Positions 52,349 to 62,862 of a DNA stretch of 64,000 nucleotides are shown piece after piece. Position 1 is the stretch's first letter. Each line of letters starts with the position of its first letter. The position numbers and the translations under genes were made by a program. Location: NCBI RefSeq assembly GCF_004795055.1, contig NZ_SSBJ01000004.1, positions 62,001 through 126,000 on the forward strand. Direction: 5' to 3'. Under the pieces are notes generated by a model. That model was not told the origin of the DNA. It searched no databases and was given only the letters and a program-made list of their open reading frames with translations. Source of the DNA: Streptomyces sp. A1136. Its GTDB lineage: Bacteria; Actinomycetota; Actinomycetes; Streptomycetales; Streptomycetaceae.

Positions 52349-52843
52349 TTGGACACCGGCATCCTCGTCCTGCGCCTGCTGGTGGGCCTGCTCATCGCCG
52401 GCCACGGCGTGCAGAAGATCAGCTCGCACCTCGGCGGCAGAGGACTCGACGGCGGGTCCGCCGAGTTCCGCGGCGACGGCTTCCGCGGCGGTACCCTCAC
52501 CGCCCTCGCGGCAGGCGGCGGCCAGATCGGATCGGGATTGCTGCTCGCCGCCGGGCTGCTCACACCGCTCGCCGCGACCGGCGCCATCGGGGTCATGACC
52601 GTCGCCCTCACCGTGAAGTGGCACAACGGCCTCTGGGTCCAGAACGACGGCTACGAGTACCCCCTGGTCCTGATCGTCAGCGCCGCCGCCCTCGCCGCCA
52701 CCGGGCCCGGCGCCTGGTCCCTCGACGCGGAGCTGGGTCTGGCGCCGTACCCGCTGTGGTGGACGGCGCTCGTCCTCACGGCAGGCGTCGGCAGCGGGCT
52801 GCTCACCCGCCTCGTCCTGCACCGTCCGGCACGGACCGGCTGA
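52349..52843 (+). CDS. DoxX family protein
   Basis: A 164-residue four-helix membrane protein: VLRLLVGLLIAGHGVQKI, GGGQIGSGLLLAAGLLTPLAATGAIGVM, VLIVSAAALAATGPGAWSLD and WWTALVLTAGVGSGLLTRLV. GHGVQK and GPGAWSLD are DoxX hallmarks. It starts at TTG 52349, four bases after the previous stop, without its own ribosome site, so translation is probably coupled to the isochorismatase gene. It is the second DoxX protein in the window (see 45435). Confidence 0.82.
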   Translation: MDTGILVLRLLVGLLIAGHGVQKISSHLGGRGLDGGSAEFRGDGFRGGTLTALAAGGGQIGSGLLLAAGLLTPLAATGAIGVMTVALTVKWHNGLWVQNDGYEYPLVLIVSAAALAATGPGAWSLDAELGLAPYPLWWTALVLTAGVGSGLLTRLVLHRPARTG

Positions 52844-52934
52844 GCGCAGGACCCCCGAACGGGCCCGGCCGTCCGCGTACACCCCCTTCGCCCGTACGGC
52901 CGGGCTCACCCACACCCATTTACAGGAGCCCCCG

Positions 52935-54436
<1,502 letters not shown>

Positions 54437-54685
54437 GCAGGCGCGTACCCGGTACCCAGGACGGGGTACGGCCCGCGCCTCCCGCGCCTCCCTTACGGCA
54501 GGGCCGCCCCTCCTGGGCACAACCGCACCCGCACGCACCGCAAGCAGCGACCGCCCCGGCCGCCGACGCTCCGGACTCGCGGCCCGCACCGGTTTCCCGG
54601 CCCGTACCGGTCACCGCAGCGATCCTCGACGCCGTCCACGGCACCCGCCGAACCACTTCCCGCCCCCCTGAAGGAGAGCCGATCC

Positions 54686-55645
54686 ATGTCCGACCAGCAC
54701 CCGCCCGTACTCGACGCCGCGGCCCAGGCGTTCGCCGATGCCACCGCCCAGCCCCCGTACCTGTACCAGATCCCCGTCGCCGACGGCCGCAAGGCCGTGG
54801 ACGACGTGCAGAACGGCGAGGGCGTCCCCCTGCTCCCCGTCGACGAGGAGTGGATCACCGTCCAGGGCGGCCCCACCGGGGCGGTACGCGCCCGGATCGT
54901 CCGCCCGCGCGGCCTCACCGGCCCCCTTCCCGTCGTCCTCTACCTCCACGGAGCGGGCTGGGTCTTCGGCAACGCGCACACCCACGACCGTCTGGTGCGG
55001 GAACTCGCCGTGGGCGCCGGCGCGGCGGTGGTCTTCCCCGAGTACGACCTGTCGCCCGAGGCCCGCTACCCCGTCGCCATCGAGCAGAACTACACCGTCG
55101 CCCAGTGGATCGCCCGCGAGGGCCGCCACAAGGACCTCGACGGCAGCCGCGTCGCCATCGCGGGCGACTCGGTCGGCGGCAACATGAGCGCCGCCCTCAC
55201 CCTCATGGCCAAGCAGCGCGGCGACGTGACGTTCGTCCACCAGGTCCTCTTCTACCCGGTCACCGACGCGGCCTTCGACACCGACTCCTACCAGCGGTTC
55301 GCCACCGGCTACTTCCTGCGCCGCGAAGCAATGCGGTGGTTCTGGGACCAGTACACGACCGACGAGGCCGAGCGCGCACAGATCACCGCCTCCCCGCTGC
55401 GGGCCTCCCTCGACCAGCTCACCGGCCTGCCCCCCGCGCTCGTCATCACAGCCGAGGCCGACGTCCTGCGCGACGAGGGCGAGGCGTACGCCGCCAAGCT
55501 CCGCGCCGCCGGCGTCCCCGTCGCCGCGCTGCGCCTCCAGGGCACCATCCACGACTTCGTCATGTTGAACGCGCTCCGCGACACGCAGGCCGCGTCCCTG
55601 GCCATCGGCCTGGCCGCCGACACTCTGCGCAAGGCCCTGGCGTGA
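54686..55645 (+). CDS. HSL-family (fold-3) alpha/beta hydrolase, paralogue A
   Basis: A 319-residue esterase. YLHGAGWVFG (oxyanion motif HGAGW at 88-92, for the usual HGGGW), nucleophile GDSVGGN (Ser162), TAEADVLRDEGEAYAAKL (acid) and IHDFVMLNAL (His). It probably hydrolyses short esters. GAAGGAGAG lies before ATG 54686. A close paralogue lies at 61828-62856: both share RWFWDQYTT, AQITASPLRA and other long blocks. Its stop overlaps the amidohydrolase start. Confidence 0.9.
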   Translation: MSDQHPPVLDAAAQAFADATAQPPYLYQIPVADGRKAVDDVQNGEGVPLLPVDEEWITVQGGPTGAVRARIVRPRGLTGPLPVVLYLHGAGWVFGNAHTHDRLVRELAVGAGAAVVFPEYDLSPEARYPVAIEQNYTVAQWIAREGRHKDLDGSRVAIAGDSVGGNMSAALTLMAKQRGDVTFVHQVLFYPVTDAAFDTDSYQRFATGYFLRREAMRWFWDQYTTDEAERAQITASPLRASLDQLTGLPPALVITAEADVLRDEGEAYAAKLRAAGVPVAALRLQGTIHDFVMLNALRDTQAASLAIGLAADTLRKALA

Positions 55646-57630
55646 GCCGTCCGACGACCTCGCCCGGTACGAAGGACGGGCCCGCGACGACGGGCATGCC
55701 CGTGGCGGGGGTCCTGCCCACCCGGGACCCGGGGCAGCCCGCCGCCGACCTCGTCGTCCGCAACGCCAAGGTGTATACCGGCGACCCGGCCCGCCCCACG
55801 GCCCGTGGCGTCGCCATCCGTGACGGCCGCGTCGTGGCCCTCGGGGACGACCACGACCTCGCCGCCCTCGTCGGTCCGGCGACCAGGATCGTGGACGCGC
55901 TCGGCCGCCGGGTCGTCCCCGGGCTCAACGACTCCCACCTGCACGTCATCCGGGGTGGCCTGAACTACGTACTGGAGCTGCGCTGGGACGGCGTACGGAG
56001 CCTGCGCCAAGCGCTGGCCATGCTGCGCGAGCAGGCGGGCCGCACGCCCAAGGGGCAGTGGATCCGCGTCGTCGGCGGCTGGACCGCGGAGCAGTTCGCC
56101 GAACGTCGCATGCCGACGGTGGCGGAACTGAACGCGGCCGCGCCCGACACCCCGGTCTTCGTCCTGCACCTCTACCAGTCCGCGCTGATGAACCGGGCCG
56201 CCGTTCGGGCCGCCGGGTTCACCCGCGAGACGGCCGACCCGCGGGGCGGGCAGATCGTCCGGGGACGGGACGGCGAGCCCAACGGGGTGCTCCTGGCGGC
56301 CCCCGGCGCCCTGATCCTGTACTCGACCCTGGCCACGGCCCCGACGCTCGACGTCGCGGACAAGCGCACCTCCACCCGCCACTTCCTGCGCGAACTCAAC
56401 CGCTTCGGACTGACCTCGGCGGTCGACGCCGCCGGCGGCTTCCAGAACTTCCCCGACGACTACGCCACCGTCATCGACCTGGCCCGCTCGGGAGAGTTGT
56501 CACTGCGCATCGCCTACCACCTGTTCCCGCAGACGGCCGGGCAGGAGCTCGCCGACCTCAAGCGCTGGATCGAGACGGTGAAACCGCAGGACGGGGACGA
56601 GTGGCTCCGCCTCAACGGCGCGGGCGAGAACCTGACCTGGGCCGCGGCCGACTTCGAGAACTTCTCGGAACCGCGGCCGGAGCTCGCCGCGGACTTCGAG
56701 ACGGAGTTCGAGCAGGCGGTCCGGCTGCTGATGGAGAACGGCTGGGGGTTCCGGCTCCACGCCACCTACGACGAGACGATCCGCCGGGATCTGGCCGTGT
56801 TCGAGAAGCTCGCCGCCGAAGGGCTCTTCCCGGGCGGCAACCGCTGGCTCTTCGACCACGCCGAGACCGTCTCGGCCGACAGCCTCGACCGCATCGCGGC
56901 CCTCGGCGGAGCGCTGTCGGTGCAGAACAGGATGTCCTTCCAGGGAGCGGCCTTCCTCGACCGCTACGGCGCCGAAGCCACCTCGCACACCCCGCCGGTA
57001 CGGGCCATGCTCGACCGCGGGCTGACCGTGGCCGCCGGCACGGACGCCACCCGGGTGTCGTCCTACAACCCGTGGGTCTCGCTGCACTGGCTGGTGACCG
57101 GCCGCACCGTCGGCGGCACCGCCCTCTACCCGGCCGCGAACCTGATCGACCGGGAGACCGCCCTCGGCCTCTACACCCGAGGCGGCGCGGAACTCACCGG
57201 TGAACAAGACGTCAAGGGCGCCCTGCGGGAGGGTTGGTACGGCGACCTCGCGATCCTTACGCACGACTTCTTCACCGTGCCGGAATCCGCGATCCCGGAC
57301 ATCGAATCCGTGCTCACCGTCGTCGGCGGCCGGATCGTCTACGCGAGCGCGGAGTACGAGGGCCTGGACGAGACCGTCCCGCCCGTCAGCCCGACCTGGG
57401 CCCCGGTGGCCCGCTTCGGCGGCTATCAGTCCGGCCGCGACCGGCTCGGCCACGACCAGTACGGCGGCTCCGAGCCCGCCGGCCACGAGTCCCCGGGCGC
57501 ACGGCAAGCGCTCCGCATGGCCGAGGCCGTCGCCGAATCAGAGGACCACCGCCGGTGGCGCGCCGCGCGCGGCTCCAACCCAGGGGCGCCCCCTTCCCCG
57601 CCCTTCACCGACCCCTGCTTCGCGCCCTGA
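55642..57630 (+). CDS. YtcJ-type amidohydrolase
   Basis: A 662-residue metal-dependent hydrolase. VVPGLNDSHLHVIRGGLNY carries the first metal His pair, GGWTAEQF and RFGLTSAVDAAGG are family blocks, LHATYDETIRRDL and FDHAETVS supply later His, and GTDATRVSSYNPWVSLHWLVTGRTVGG the catalytic Asp. The last 60 residues (Gly/Arg-rich, HDQYGGSEPAGHE) extend past the fold. Substrates of YtcJ-like enzymes are unknown. GTG 55642 overlaps the esterase stop (GTGA), showing tight coupling. Confidence 0.88.
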   Translation: MSRPTTSPGTKDGPATTGMPVAGVLPTRDPGQPAADLVVRNAKVYTGDPARPTARGVAIRDGRVVALGDDHDLAALVGPATRIVDALGRRVVPGLNDSHLHVIRGGLNYVLELRWDGVRSLRQALAMLREQAGRTPKGQWIRVVGGWTAEQFAERRMPTVAELNAAAPDTPVFVLHLYQSALMNRAAVRAAGFTRETADPRGGQIVRGRDGEPNGVLLAAPGALILYSTLATAPTLDVADKRTSTRHFLRELNRFGLTSAVDAAGGFQNFPDDYATVIDLARSGELSLRIAYHLFPQTAGQELADLKRWIETVKPQDGDEWLRLNGAGENLTWAAADFENFSEPRPELAADFETEFEQAVRLLMENGWGFRLHATYDETIRRDLAVFEKLAAEGLFPGGNRWLFDHAETVSADSLDRIAALGGALSVQNRMSFQGAAFLDRYGAEATSHTPPVRAMLDRGLTVAAGTDATRVSSYNPWVSLHWLVTGRTVGGTALYPAANLIDRETALGLYTRGGAELTGEQDVKGALREGWYGDLAILTHDFFTVPESAIPDIESVLTVVGGRIVYASAEYEGLDETVPPVSPTWAPVARFGGYQSGRDRLGHDQYGGSEPAGHESPGARQALRMAEAVAESEDHRRWRAARGSNPGAPPSPPFTDPCFAP

Positions 57631-57687
57631 CGGGCCGCCGACGCCCCGCCCCGAGAGCCCGCAACGACAGCCGAGGAAGCCCGACAC

Positions 57688-58392
57688 ATGAGTACACCTC
57701 CCGACGAAGACCCGCCCGCCGGGCGCCGGTTCGAACCCGATCTGAGGTCGATGACCCGGATCAACCTGCGCCCCATCGCGTCACCGATGCCACTCGGCTT
57801 CTTCACCGTGGCGATCGCCTCGGTGATGACGGGGTGCCTCCAGCTCGGTGTCCTCGAAGCCGCGGACCGCAGGGCCGTCGCCCTGTGCGTGCTGCCCGCG
57901 TTCGCCCTCCAACTCCTGGTCAGTGTCCTCGCCTTCGGGGCGCGGGACGTGATCGCCGCCACCCTCATGGGCACGTTCGCCGGCAGCTGGCTGGCGTACT
58001 CGCTGGTCGTGGGAACCGGCGCGGCAGGCGGACCGCGGGTGCTGGGCGTGTTCAACCTGGCCTTCTTGTGCTTCGGGGCCCTGATGGCGGCGGTGACCCG
58101 GCCCAAGCGTGCCCTGTGGCTCGTCCTCGTCGTCTCGACGCCCCGGTGGTTGGCCACCGGGCTGGCGGGGCTGACCGGCGTCGAGTGGCTCACGCAGGTC
58201 TCCGGGGCCCTCGGGCTCGTGGTGGCGCTCGCCGCGACGTACGCCGCCTTCGCCCTGATGCTGGAGGACATGCGCAGCGAGGAGGTGCTGCCCATCGGGC
58301 GCAGCGGGCCCGCCCACACCGCTGTCGAGGGCGACCTGGCGGTGCAACTGCGCAACCTCGAACGCCATGCGGGAGTGCGGCGCACTTTGTGA
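57688..58392 (+). CDS. GPR1/FUN34/YaaH-type acetate/succinate transporter family protein
   Basis: A 234-residue protein with six membrane helices. SPMPLGFFTVAIASVMTG is the family's NPxPLGL-type start, and VFNLAFLCFGALMAAV and GVEWLTQVSGALGLVVALAATYAAFALML are later helices. Members move acetate or succinate with protons. The last 45 residues are soluble. In this cluster it could import an organic acid, perhaps the substrate for the perhydrolase-type enzyme at 53606; that is speculation. Confidence 0.78.
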   Translation: MSTPPDEDPPAGRRFEPDLRSMTRINLRPIASPMPLGFFTVAIASVMTGCLQLGVLEAADRRAVALCVLPAFALQLLVSVLAFGARDVIAATLMGTFAGSWLAYSLVVGTGAAGGPRVLGVFNLAFLCFGALMAAVTRPKRALWLVLVVSTPRWLATGLAGLTGVEWLTQVSGALGLVVALAATYAAFALMLEDMRSEEVLPIGRSGPAHTAVEGDLAVQLRNLERHAGVRRTL

Positions 58393-58445
58393 CGGGAGGC
58401 CCGCAGCCCTCCCACCCCACCCCTGTTCCGACGAAGGTGATCTCT

Positions 58446-59702
58446 GTGCAGTTCGGCATTTTCACGGTGGGCGACGTCACGCCCGATCCGACCTCCGGGC
58501 GGACACCCACCGAAAACGAGCGGATCAAGGCGATGGTGGCCATCGCCCTCAAGGCCGAGGAAGTGGGGCTCGACGTCTTCGCGACGGGAGAACACCACAA
58601 CCCGCCGTTCGTTCCCTCCTCACCCACCACGATGCTCGGCCACATCGCCGCGCGCACCGAGCGGCTGATCCTCTCCACCTCGACCACCCTGATCACCACC
58701 AACGACCCGGTGAAGATCGCCGAGGACTACGCGATGCTCCAGCACCTGGCCGACGGGCGCGTCGACCTGATGACGGGCCGCGGCAACACCGGCCCCGTCT
58801 ACCCCTGGTTCGGGCACGACATCCGCGACGGCATCGCGCTGGCTGTCGAGAACTACGCCCTGCTGCACCGGCTGTGGCGCGAGGACGTGGTGGACTGGGA
58901 GGGCCGCTTCCGTACCTCGCTCCAGGGCTTCACGTCCACCCCGCGCCCGCTGGACGACGTCCCGCCGTTCGTCTGGCACGGCTCGATCCGCAGCCCGGAA
59001 ATAGCGGAACAGGCCGCCTACTACGGTGACGGCTTCTTCGCCAACCACATCTTCTGGCCCACGGACCACTTCCGCAGGCTCGTCGACCTCTACCGGCGGC
59101 GCTTCGCCGAACACGGCCACGGCGCCCCCGAGCAGGCGATCGTGGGCTTGGGCGGACAGGCGTACATACGTCGCAACTCCCAGGACGCCGTACGCGAGTT
59201 CCGGCCCTACTTCGACAACGCGCCCGTCTACGGACACGGCCCCTCGCTGGAGGAGTTCACCGAGCAGACACCGCTGACGGTCGGCAGCCCGCAGCAGGTG
59301 ATCGAGAAGACGCTCACGTTCCGCGAGAGCTTCGGGGACTACCAGCGGCAACTGTTCCTCATGGACCACGCAGGCCTCCCGCTCAAGACCGTACTGGAGC
59401 AGCTCGACCTGTTGGGGGAAGAGGTGATCCCGGTGCTGCGCAAGGAGTTCGCGGCCGGCCGGCCCGCCACGGTCCCGCAAGGACCGACCCACGCGGCCCG
59501 GGTGACCGCCCGCGCCGGGGCCACCGCCTCGTCGGCCGTCGGGGCCACCGTCTCGTCCGTCGGCTCCACCGGCTCCACCGGCTCCACCGGCTCCACCGGC
59601 TCCACCGGCTCCACCGGCTCCACCGGCTCCACCGGCTCCACCGGCTCCACCGGCTCCACCGGCTCCACCGGCTCCACCGGCTCCACCGAGGTGCGGCGGT
59701 GA
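58446..59702 (+). CDS. LLM-class flavin monooxygenase (CE1758-like) with Gly-Ser-Thr repeat tail
   Basis: A 418-residue protein. The bacterial-luciferase-like TIM barrel runs from GIFTVGDVTPDPTSGRTP to about residue 335, with FATGEHHNPPFVPSSPTTML, STTLITTNDPVKIAEDYAMLQHLADGRVDLMTGRGN and YYGDGFFANHIFWP. It uses reduced FMN and oxygen on an unknown organic substrate. From about 373 the chain ends in 14 exact Gly-Ser-Thr triplets (59562-59687) then EVRR, a disordered tail that is unusual for the family. GTG 58446 has AAGGTGA upstream. The reductase gene overlaps its stop. Confidence 0.88.
   Translation: MQFGIFTVGDVTPDPTSGRTPTENERIKAMVAIALKAEEVGLDVFATGEHHNPPFVPSSPTTMLGHIAARTERLILSTSTTLITTNDPVKIAEDYAMLQHLADGRVDLMTGRGNTGPVYPWFGHDIRDGIALAVENYALLHRLWREDVVDWEGRFRTSLQGFTSTPRPLDDVPPFVWHGSIRSPEIAEQAAYYGDGFFANHIFWPTDHFRRLVDLYRRRFAEHGHGAPEQAIVGLGGQAYIRRNSQDAVREFRPYFDNAPVYGHGPSLEEFTEQTPLTVGSPQQVIEKTLTFRESFGDYQRQLFLMDHAGLPLKTVLEQLDLLGEEVIPVLRKEFAAGRPATVPQGPTHAARVTARAGATASSAVGATVSSVGSTGSTGSTGSTGSTGSTGSTGSTGSTGSTGSTGSTGSTGSTEVRR
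59562..59687 (+). repeat. GGCTCCACC nine-base tandem repeat, 14 exact copies, in frame
   Basis: Fourteen identical copies of GGCTCCACC encode (Gly-Ser-Thr)14 at the C-terminus of the LLM monooxygenase. Not one base differs between copies, which suggests recent expansion by slippage or conversion. Because the unit is nine bases, copy changes keep the frame. Confidence 0.97.
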
Positions 59703-60328
59703 GCGCGGCGCGGCTGGTCGTGGTCAGCTCCGGGCTGAGCCTGCCCTCCTCCACACGACTGCTCGCCGACCGGCTCGCGGCGGCCACCGCCGACCGCCTG
59801 GCCGAGTCGGCCGGGGCCGCCGAGGCGCAGGTGGTCGAACTGCGCGAGCTGGCCGTGGACATCGCCCATCACCTGGTCACCGGGTTCCCCGCGCCCGCAC
59901 TGCGCACGGCACTCGATGCCGTGACGCGGGCGGACGCCCTGATCGCCGTCACACCCGTCTTCAGCGCCTCCTACAGCGGCCTGTTCAAGTCCTTCTTCGA
60001 CATCGTGGAGCGGGACGCCCTCGCCGGCAAGCCGGTACTCGTCGCCGCCACCGGCGGCACCGCACGGCATTCCCTCGCCCTGGAGTACGCCCTGCGGCCG
60101 CTCTTCGCCCACCTGCGCGCCACGGTGGCCCCGACCGCCGTCTTCGCTGCCCCCGAGGACTGGGGGACGGCCGGCGACGGGCGGACGGCCGCACTCGCCG
60201 TTCGCGTCGAACGGGCTGCCGCCGAGCTGGCGCGGCTCGTGACCGACGCGCCGCCGCAGGCCCGGCAGGAGGAGGAAGTAGTGCCGTTCGAGCACCAGTT
60301 GGCGGCTCTGCGCCCCGGCGGGGACTGA
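59699..60328 (+). CDS. NADPH-dependent FMN reductase (CE1759-like)
   Basis: A 209-residue flavodoxin-like protein. VVVSSGLSLPSSTRLLADRLA (phosphate-binding Ser/Thr loop), AVTPVFSASYSGLFKSFFDIVE and LVAATGGTARHSLALEYALRPLFAHL match the reductase that partners with LLM monooxygenases. GTG 59699 overlaps the monooxygenase stop (GTGA), a standard two-component arrangement: this enzyme supplies reduced FMN to its neighbour. Confidence 0.9.
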   Translation: MSAARLVVVSSGLSLPSSTRLLADRLAAATADRLAESAGAAEAQVVELRELAVDIAHHLVTGFPAPALRTALDAVTRADALIAVTPVFSASYSGLFKSFFDIVERDALAGKPVLVAATGGTARHSLALEYALRPLFAHLRATVAPTAVFAAPEDWGTAGDGRTAALAVRVERAAAELARLVTDAPPQARQEEEVVPFEHQLAALRPGGD

Positions 60329-60403
60329 ACCACCACCCCCGCCGACACCGTCCCGGGACGCACCCCCGGGACGGCCACCGCATGCGACCACACAGGAGGA
60401 ACC

Positions 60404-60718
60404 ATGGAGCCACAGGTCGTGGACCGGCCGGACAAGAGCCGGTACGAGGTGCTCGTCGGGGAGGGCGGGACGGAGCCGGCGGGCTTCGCCGAGTACTTCC
60501 TCTGCGAGGGCGAGATCGCCTTCATCCACACCGAGATCGACGCGCGCTTCGCGGGCCGCGGACTGGGCGGCCTCCTCGCCCGCGGCGCCCTGGACGACGT
60601 ACGGACGCGCGAGCTCGACGTGCTCCCGTACTGTCCCTTCATCCGGGGCTGGATCGGCAGGCATCCGCATTACGCGGACCTGGTACCCGAGGCCCGCCGC
60701 AGCCGGTTCGGCCTCTGA
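60404..60718 (+). CDS. GNAT-like N-acetyltransferase (YidJ/YjdJ type)
   Basis: A 104-residue short GNAT protein. RYEVLVGEGGTEPAGFAEY, IAFIHTEIDARFAGRGLGGLLARGAL (acetyl-CoA loop RGLGGLL) and VLPYCPFIRGWIGRHPHYADLV are the hallmarks of the COG2388 group. Substrates are unknown. AGGAGG precedes ATG 60404 by about six bases. It follows the FMN reductase by 75 bp in the same direction. Confidence 0.9.
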   Translation: MEPQVVDRPDKSRYEVLVGEGGTEPAGFAEYFLCEGEIAFIHTEIDARFAGRGLGGLLARGALDDVRTRELDVLPYCPFIRGWIGRHPHYADLVPEARRSRFGL

Positions 60719-60806
60719 GCGGCACCGGTACCCACGACGCCCGTCGTCCGCGCCCCACGGCGCGGCGGCGGGCCGCGTCGTTTCCCGGCCGCCGGCGGGA
60801 CAGCGG

Positions 60807-60864
60807 CGCGGGCCGGGCACGCAGAGGTCAGAAGCCGCGGGCCGGGCACGCAGAGGCCAGAAGC
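60807..60864 (+). repeat. 29-bp direct tandem repeat, two copies
   Basis: Two adjacent 29-base copies (60807-60835 and 60836-60864), each beginning CGCGGGCCGGGCACGCAGAG, differ at one base. They lie in the 262-bp gap between the GNAT and alpha/beta hydrolase genes, which has no other gene. They may be a local duplication or tandem binding sites. Confidence 0.9.
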
Positions 60865-60980
60865 GGGGCACCGACGGGCAAGGCGCCCGGGCCGGGCGCC
60901 CGTAGCGTCCTCGTCGTGACCGGGGCCCGACGCCCCGATCCCGCACCGCCCGCCCCCCGCCCTTCGAGGAGTGCACCCCC

Positions 60981-61706
60981 ATGTCCCCTGCTTCCCTACC
61001 GACCGTCGTCCTGGTCCACGGCGCGTTCGCCGACGCCTCCGGCTACGCGCGGGTCGTCCCCCTGCTGACCGCGCACGGCCTGAACGTGCTGGCCCCGGCG
61101 GTACCCAACCGCAGCCTCCTCGGTGACGCCGCGTACATCGCCTCGGTCGTGCGCGGGATCCCCGGCCCGGTGGTGCTGGTGGGCCACTCCTACGGAGGCG
61201 CCGTCATCACCGTCGCCGGCGCGGAGGACAACGTCCGGGCGCTGGTCTACCTGGCGGGTTACGCGCTGGAGGATGGCGAGAGCCTCGGTGAGCTGCAAGG
61301 GCGCTTCCCCGCCTCCGACCTCGCCGACGCCCTCGTGTACGCGCCCTTCCCCGTCGAGGGGTCGACCGAGCCCGGTACCGACGTCTCGGTGGACGTCGAG
61401 CAGTTCCCGGCCCTCTTCGCGGCGGACGTCGCCCCCGAGCTCGCAGCCGTCCTCGCCGTCTCCCAACGCCCGCTGGCGGCAAGGGCGTTCGCCGAGGCCG
61501 CACCCGTCGCCGCCTGGCGGACCAAACCGTCCTGGGGCTTGGTCGCCACCGCCGACCGCACCATCAACCCCGAGGTGGAGCGCTTCGGCTACCAGCGGGC
61601 CGGCATGACCACCGTCGAGGTCGAGTCCTCCCACCTGGTCATGCTGTCCCGGCCCGAGCGCGTCGCCGAGTTGATCCAGGACGCCGTGCGCTCCACCGCC
61701 CACTGA
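60981..61706 (+). CDS. Alpha/beta hydrolase (EstC/PytH-like)
   Basis: A 241-residue esterase-type hydrolase without a lid domain. VVLVHGAFADASGY (oxyanion HGAF), the nucleophile VGHSYGGAVIT (Ser70), and VESSHLVMLSRPERVAELI with the catalytic His are typical. Relatives hydrolyse pyrethroid-like or small esters. It precedes the second HSL esterase by 121 bp in the same direction. No clear family-specific substrate motif is seen. Confidence 0.85.
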   Translation: MSPASLPTVVLVHGAFADASGYARVVPLLTAHGLNVLAPAVPNRSLLGDAAYIASVVRGIPGPVVLVGHSYGGAVITVAGAEDNVRALVYLAGYALEDGESLGELQGRFPASDLADALVYAPFPVEGSTEPGTDVSVDVEQFPALFAADVAPELAAVLAVSQRPLAARAFAEAAPVAAWRTKPSWGLVATADRTINPEVERFGYQRAGMTTVEVESSHLVMLSRPERVAELIQDAVRSTAH

Positions 61707-61827
61707 TTTCTTCCCCCTCGTCGCGCGTGTCGTGCGGGCGGCCCGGACCGTCCGCACGACACCCGTCCACACGACACCCGTCCGTGCGGGCACCTGCGCT
61801 TTTCCCCGGACCTGTAAGGAGCTGTCG

Positions 61828-62856
61828 ATGCCCGAGGTGACGCCGGCGACCGACCTCGACGCCCATGCCGACGCGAGCCCCGGGCGGGGCCCCGAGCCGG
61901 TGCTCGAACCCGCGGCCCGCGCCCTGGCCCGGGCGGCCTCCCGGCCGCACTACCGGCACCTGCGCGGTCCGGCGGACGGCCGCAAGGCGCTGGAGGAACT
62001 CCAGGCGGCCGGGACGTCCCTGCCCGCCGTCGACGAGGAGTGGCTCGCGGTGCCCGGCGGCCCCACCGGAGGGGTCTGGGTCCGCGTCGTGCGGCCCGCG
62101 GGCGCCGAAGGGGCGCTGCCCGTGATCCTCTTCATCCACGGCGCGGGATGGGTGCTCGGCAGTGCCTCCACCCACGACCGGCTGGTCCGCGAACTGGCCG
62201 TCGGGGCGGACGCCGCCGTGGTCTTCCCCGAGTACGACCTGTCGCCCGAAGTCGGCTACCCGGTAGCCCTGGAACAGAACTACGCCGTCGCGCGGTGGAT
62301 CGTCGCCGAAGGAGCCGCCAATGATCTGGACGGCACCCGCCTGGCCGTCGTGGGGGACTCGGCCGGCGGGAACCTGGGCGCCGCGCTGACCCTGCTGGCC
62401 AAGGACCGGGGCGACGTCCCGCTGCTCCAGCAGGTCCTGTTCTGCCCGGTGACCGACGCCGACTTCGACACCGGGTCCTACCACCGATTCGCGACCGGCT
62501 ACGTCCTGCGTCGCGACACGATGCGGTGGTTCTGGGACCAGTACACGACGAGCCGGGTCGAGCGCGCCCAGATCACCGCGTCACCCCTACGGGCCACCAC
62601 CGACCAACTCGCCGGTCTGCCCCCGGCCCTGGTCGTCACCGCGGAGGCCGACGTCCTGCGCGACGAGGGGGAGGCCTACGCCGCCAGGCTGCGGGAGGCC
62701 GGCGTCGCCGTCGCGGCCGTACGCGTCCAAGGCGCCCTCCACGACTTCGTCGCGGTCAACGCCCTGCGCGCCACCTGCGGGGCGCAGGCCGCACTGTTGC
62801 TCGCCACGCGCGCACTGCGCGGGGCGCTGCACGAACGGCGACCGCAGGCTCCGTGA
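61828..62856 (+). CDS. HSL-family alpha/beta hydrolase, paralogue B
   Basis: A 342-residue esterase. IHGAGWVLG (HGAGW at 104-108), GDSAGGN (Ser178), TAEADVLRDEGEAYAARL and LHDFVAVNAL supply the triad context. It is a clear paralogue of 54686-55645, with a 20-residue longer N-terminus (DLDAHADASPGRGPEP). AAGGAG lies before ATG 61828. It is the last plus-strand gene of the cluster and ends six bases from the convergent AraC stop. Confidence 0.9.
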   Translation: MPEVTPATDLDAHADASPGRGPEPVLEPAARALARAASRPHYRHLRGPADGRKALEELQAAGTSLPAVDEEWLAVPGGPTGGVWVRVVRPAGAEGALPVILFIHGAGWVLGSASTHDRLVRELAVGADAAVVFPEYDLSPEVGYPVALEQNYAVARWIVAEGAANDLDGTRLAVVGDSAGGNLGAALTLLAKDRGDVPLLQQVLFCPVTDADFDTGSYHRFATGYVLRRDTMRWFWDQYTTSRVERAQITASPLRATTDQLAGLPPALVVTAEADVLRDEGEAYAARLREAGVAVAAVRVQGALHDFVAVNALRATCGAQAALLLATRALRGALHERRPQAP

Positions 62857-62862
62857 CCACCC

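Noticed and set aside
59339..60982. Minus-strand frame with a long Val-Glu-Pro repeat
   Set aside because: It is the complement of the 14-copy nine-base repeat and the FMN reductase gene; the repeat makes any frame look regular.
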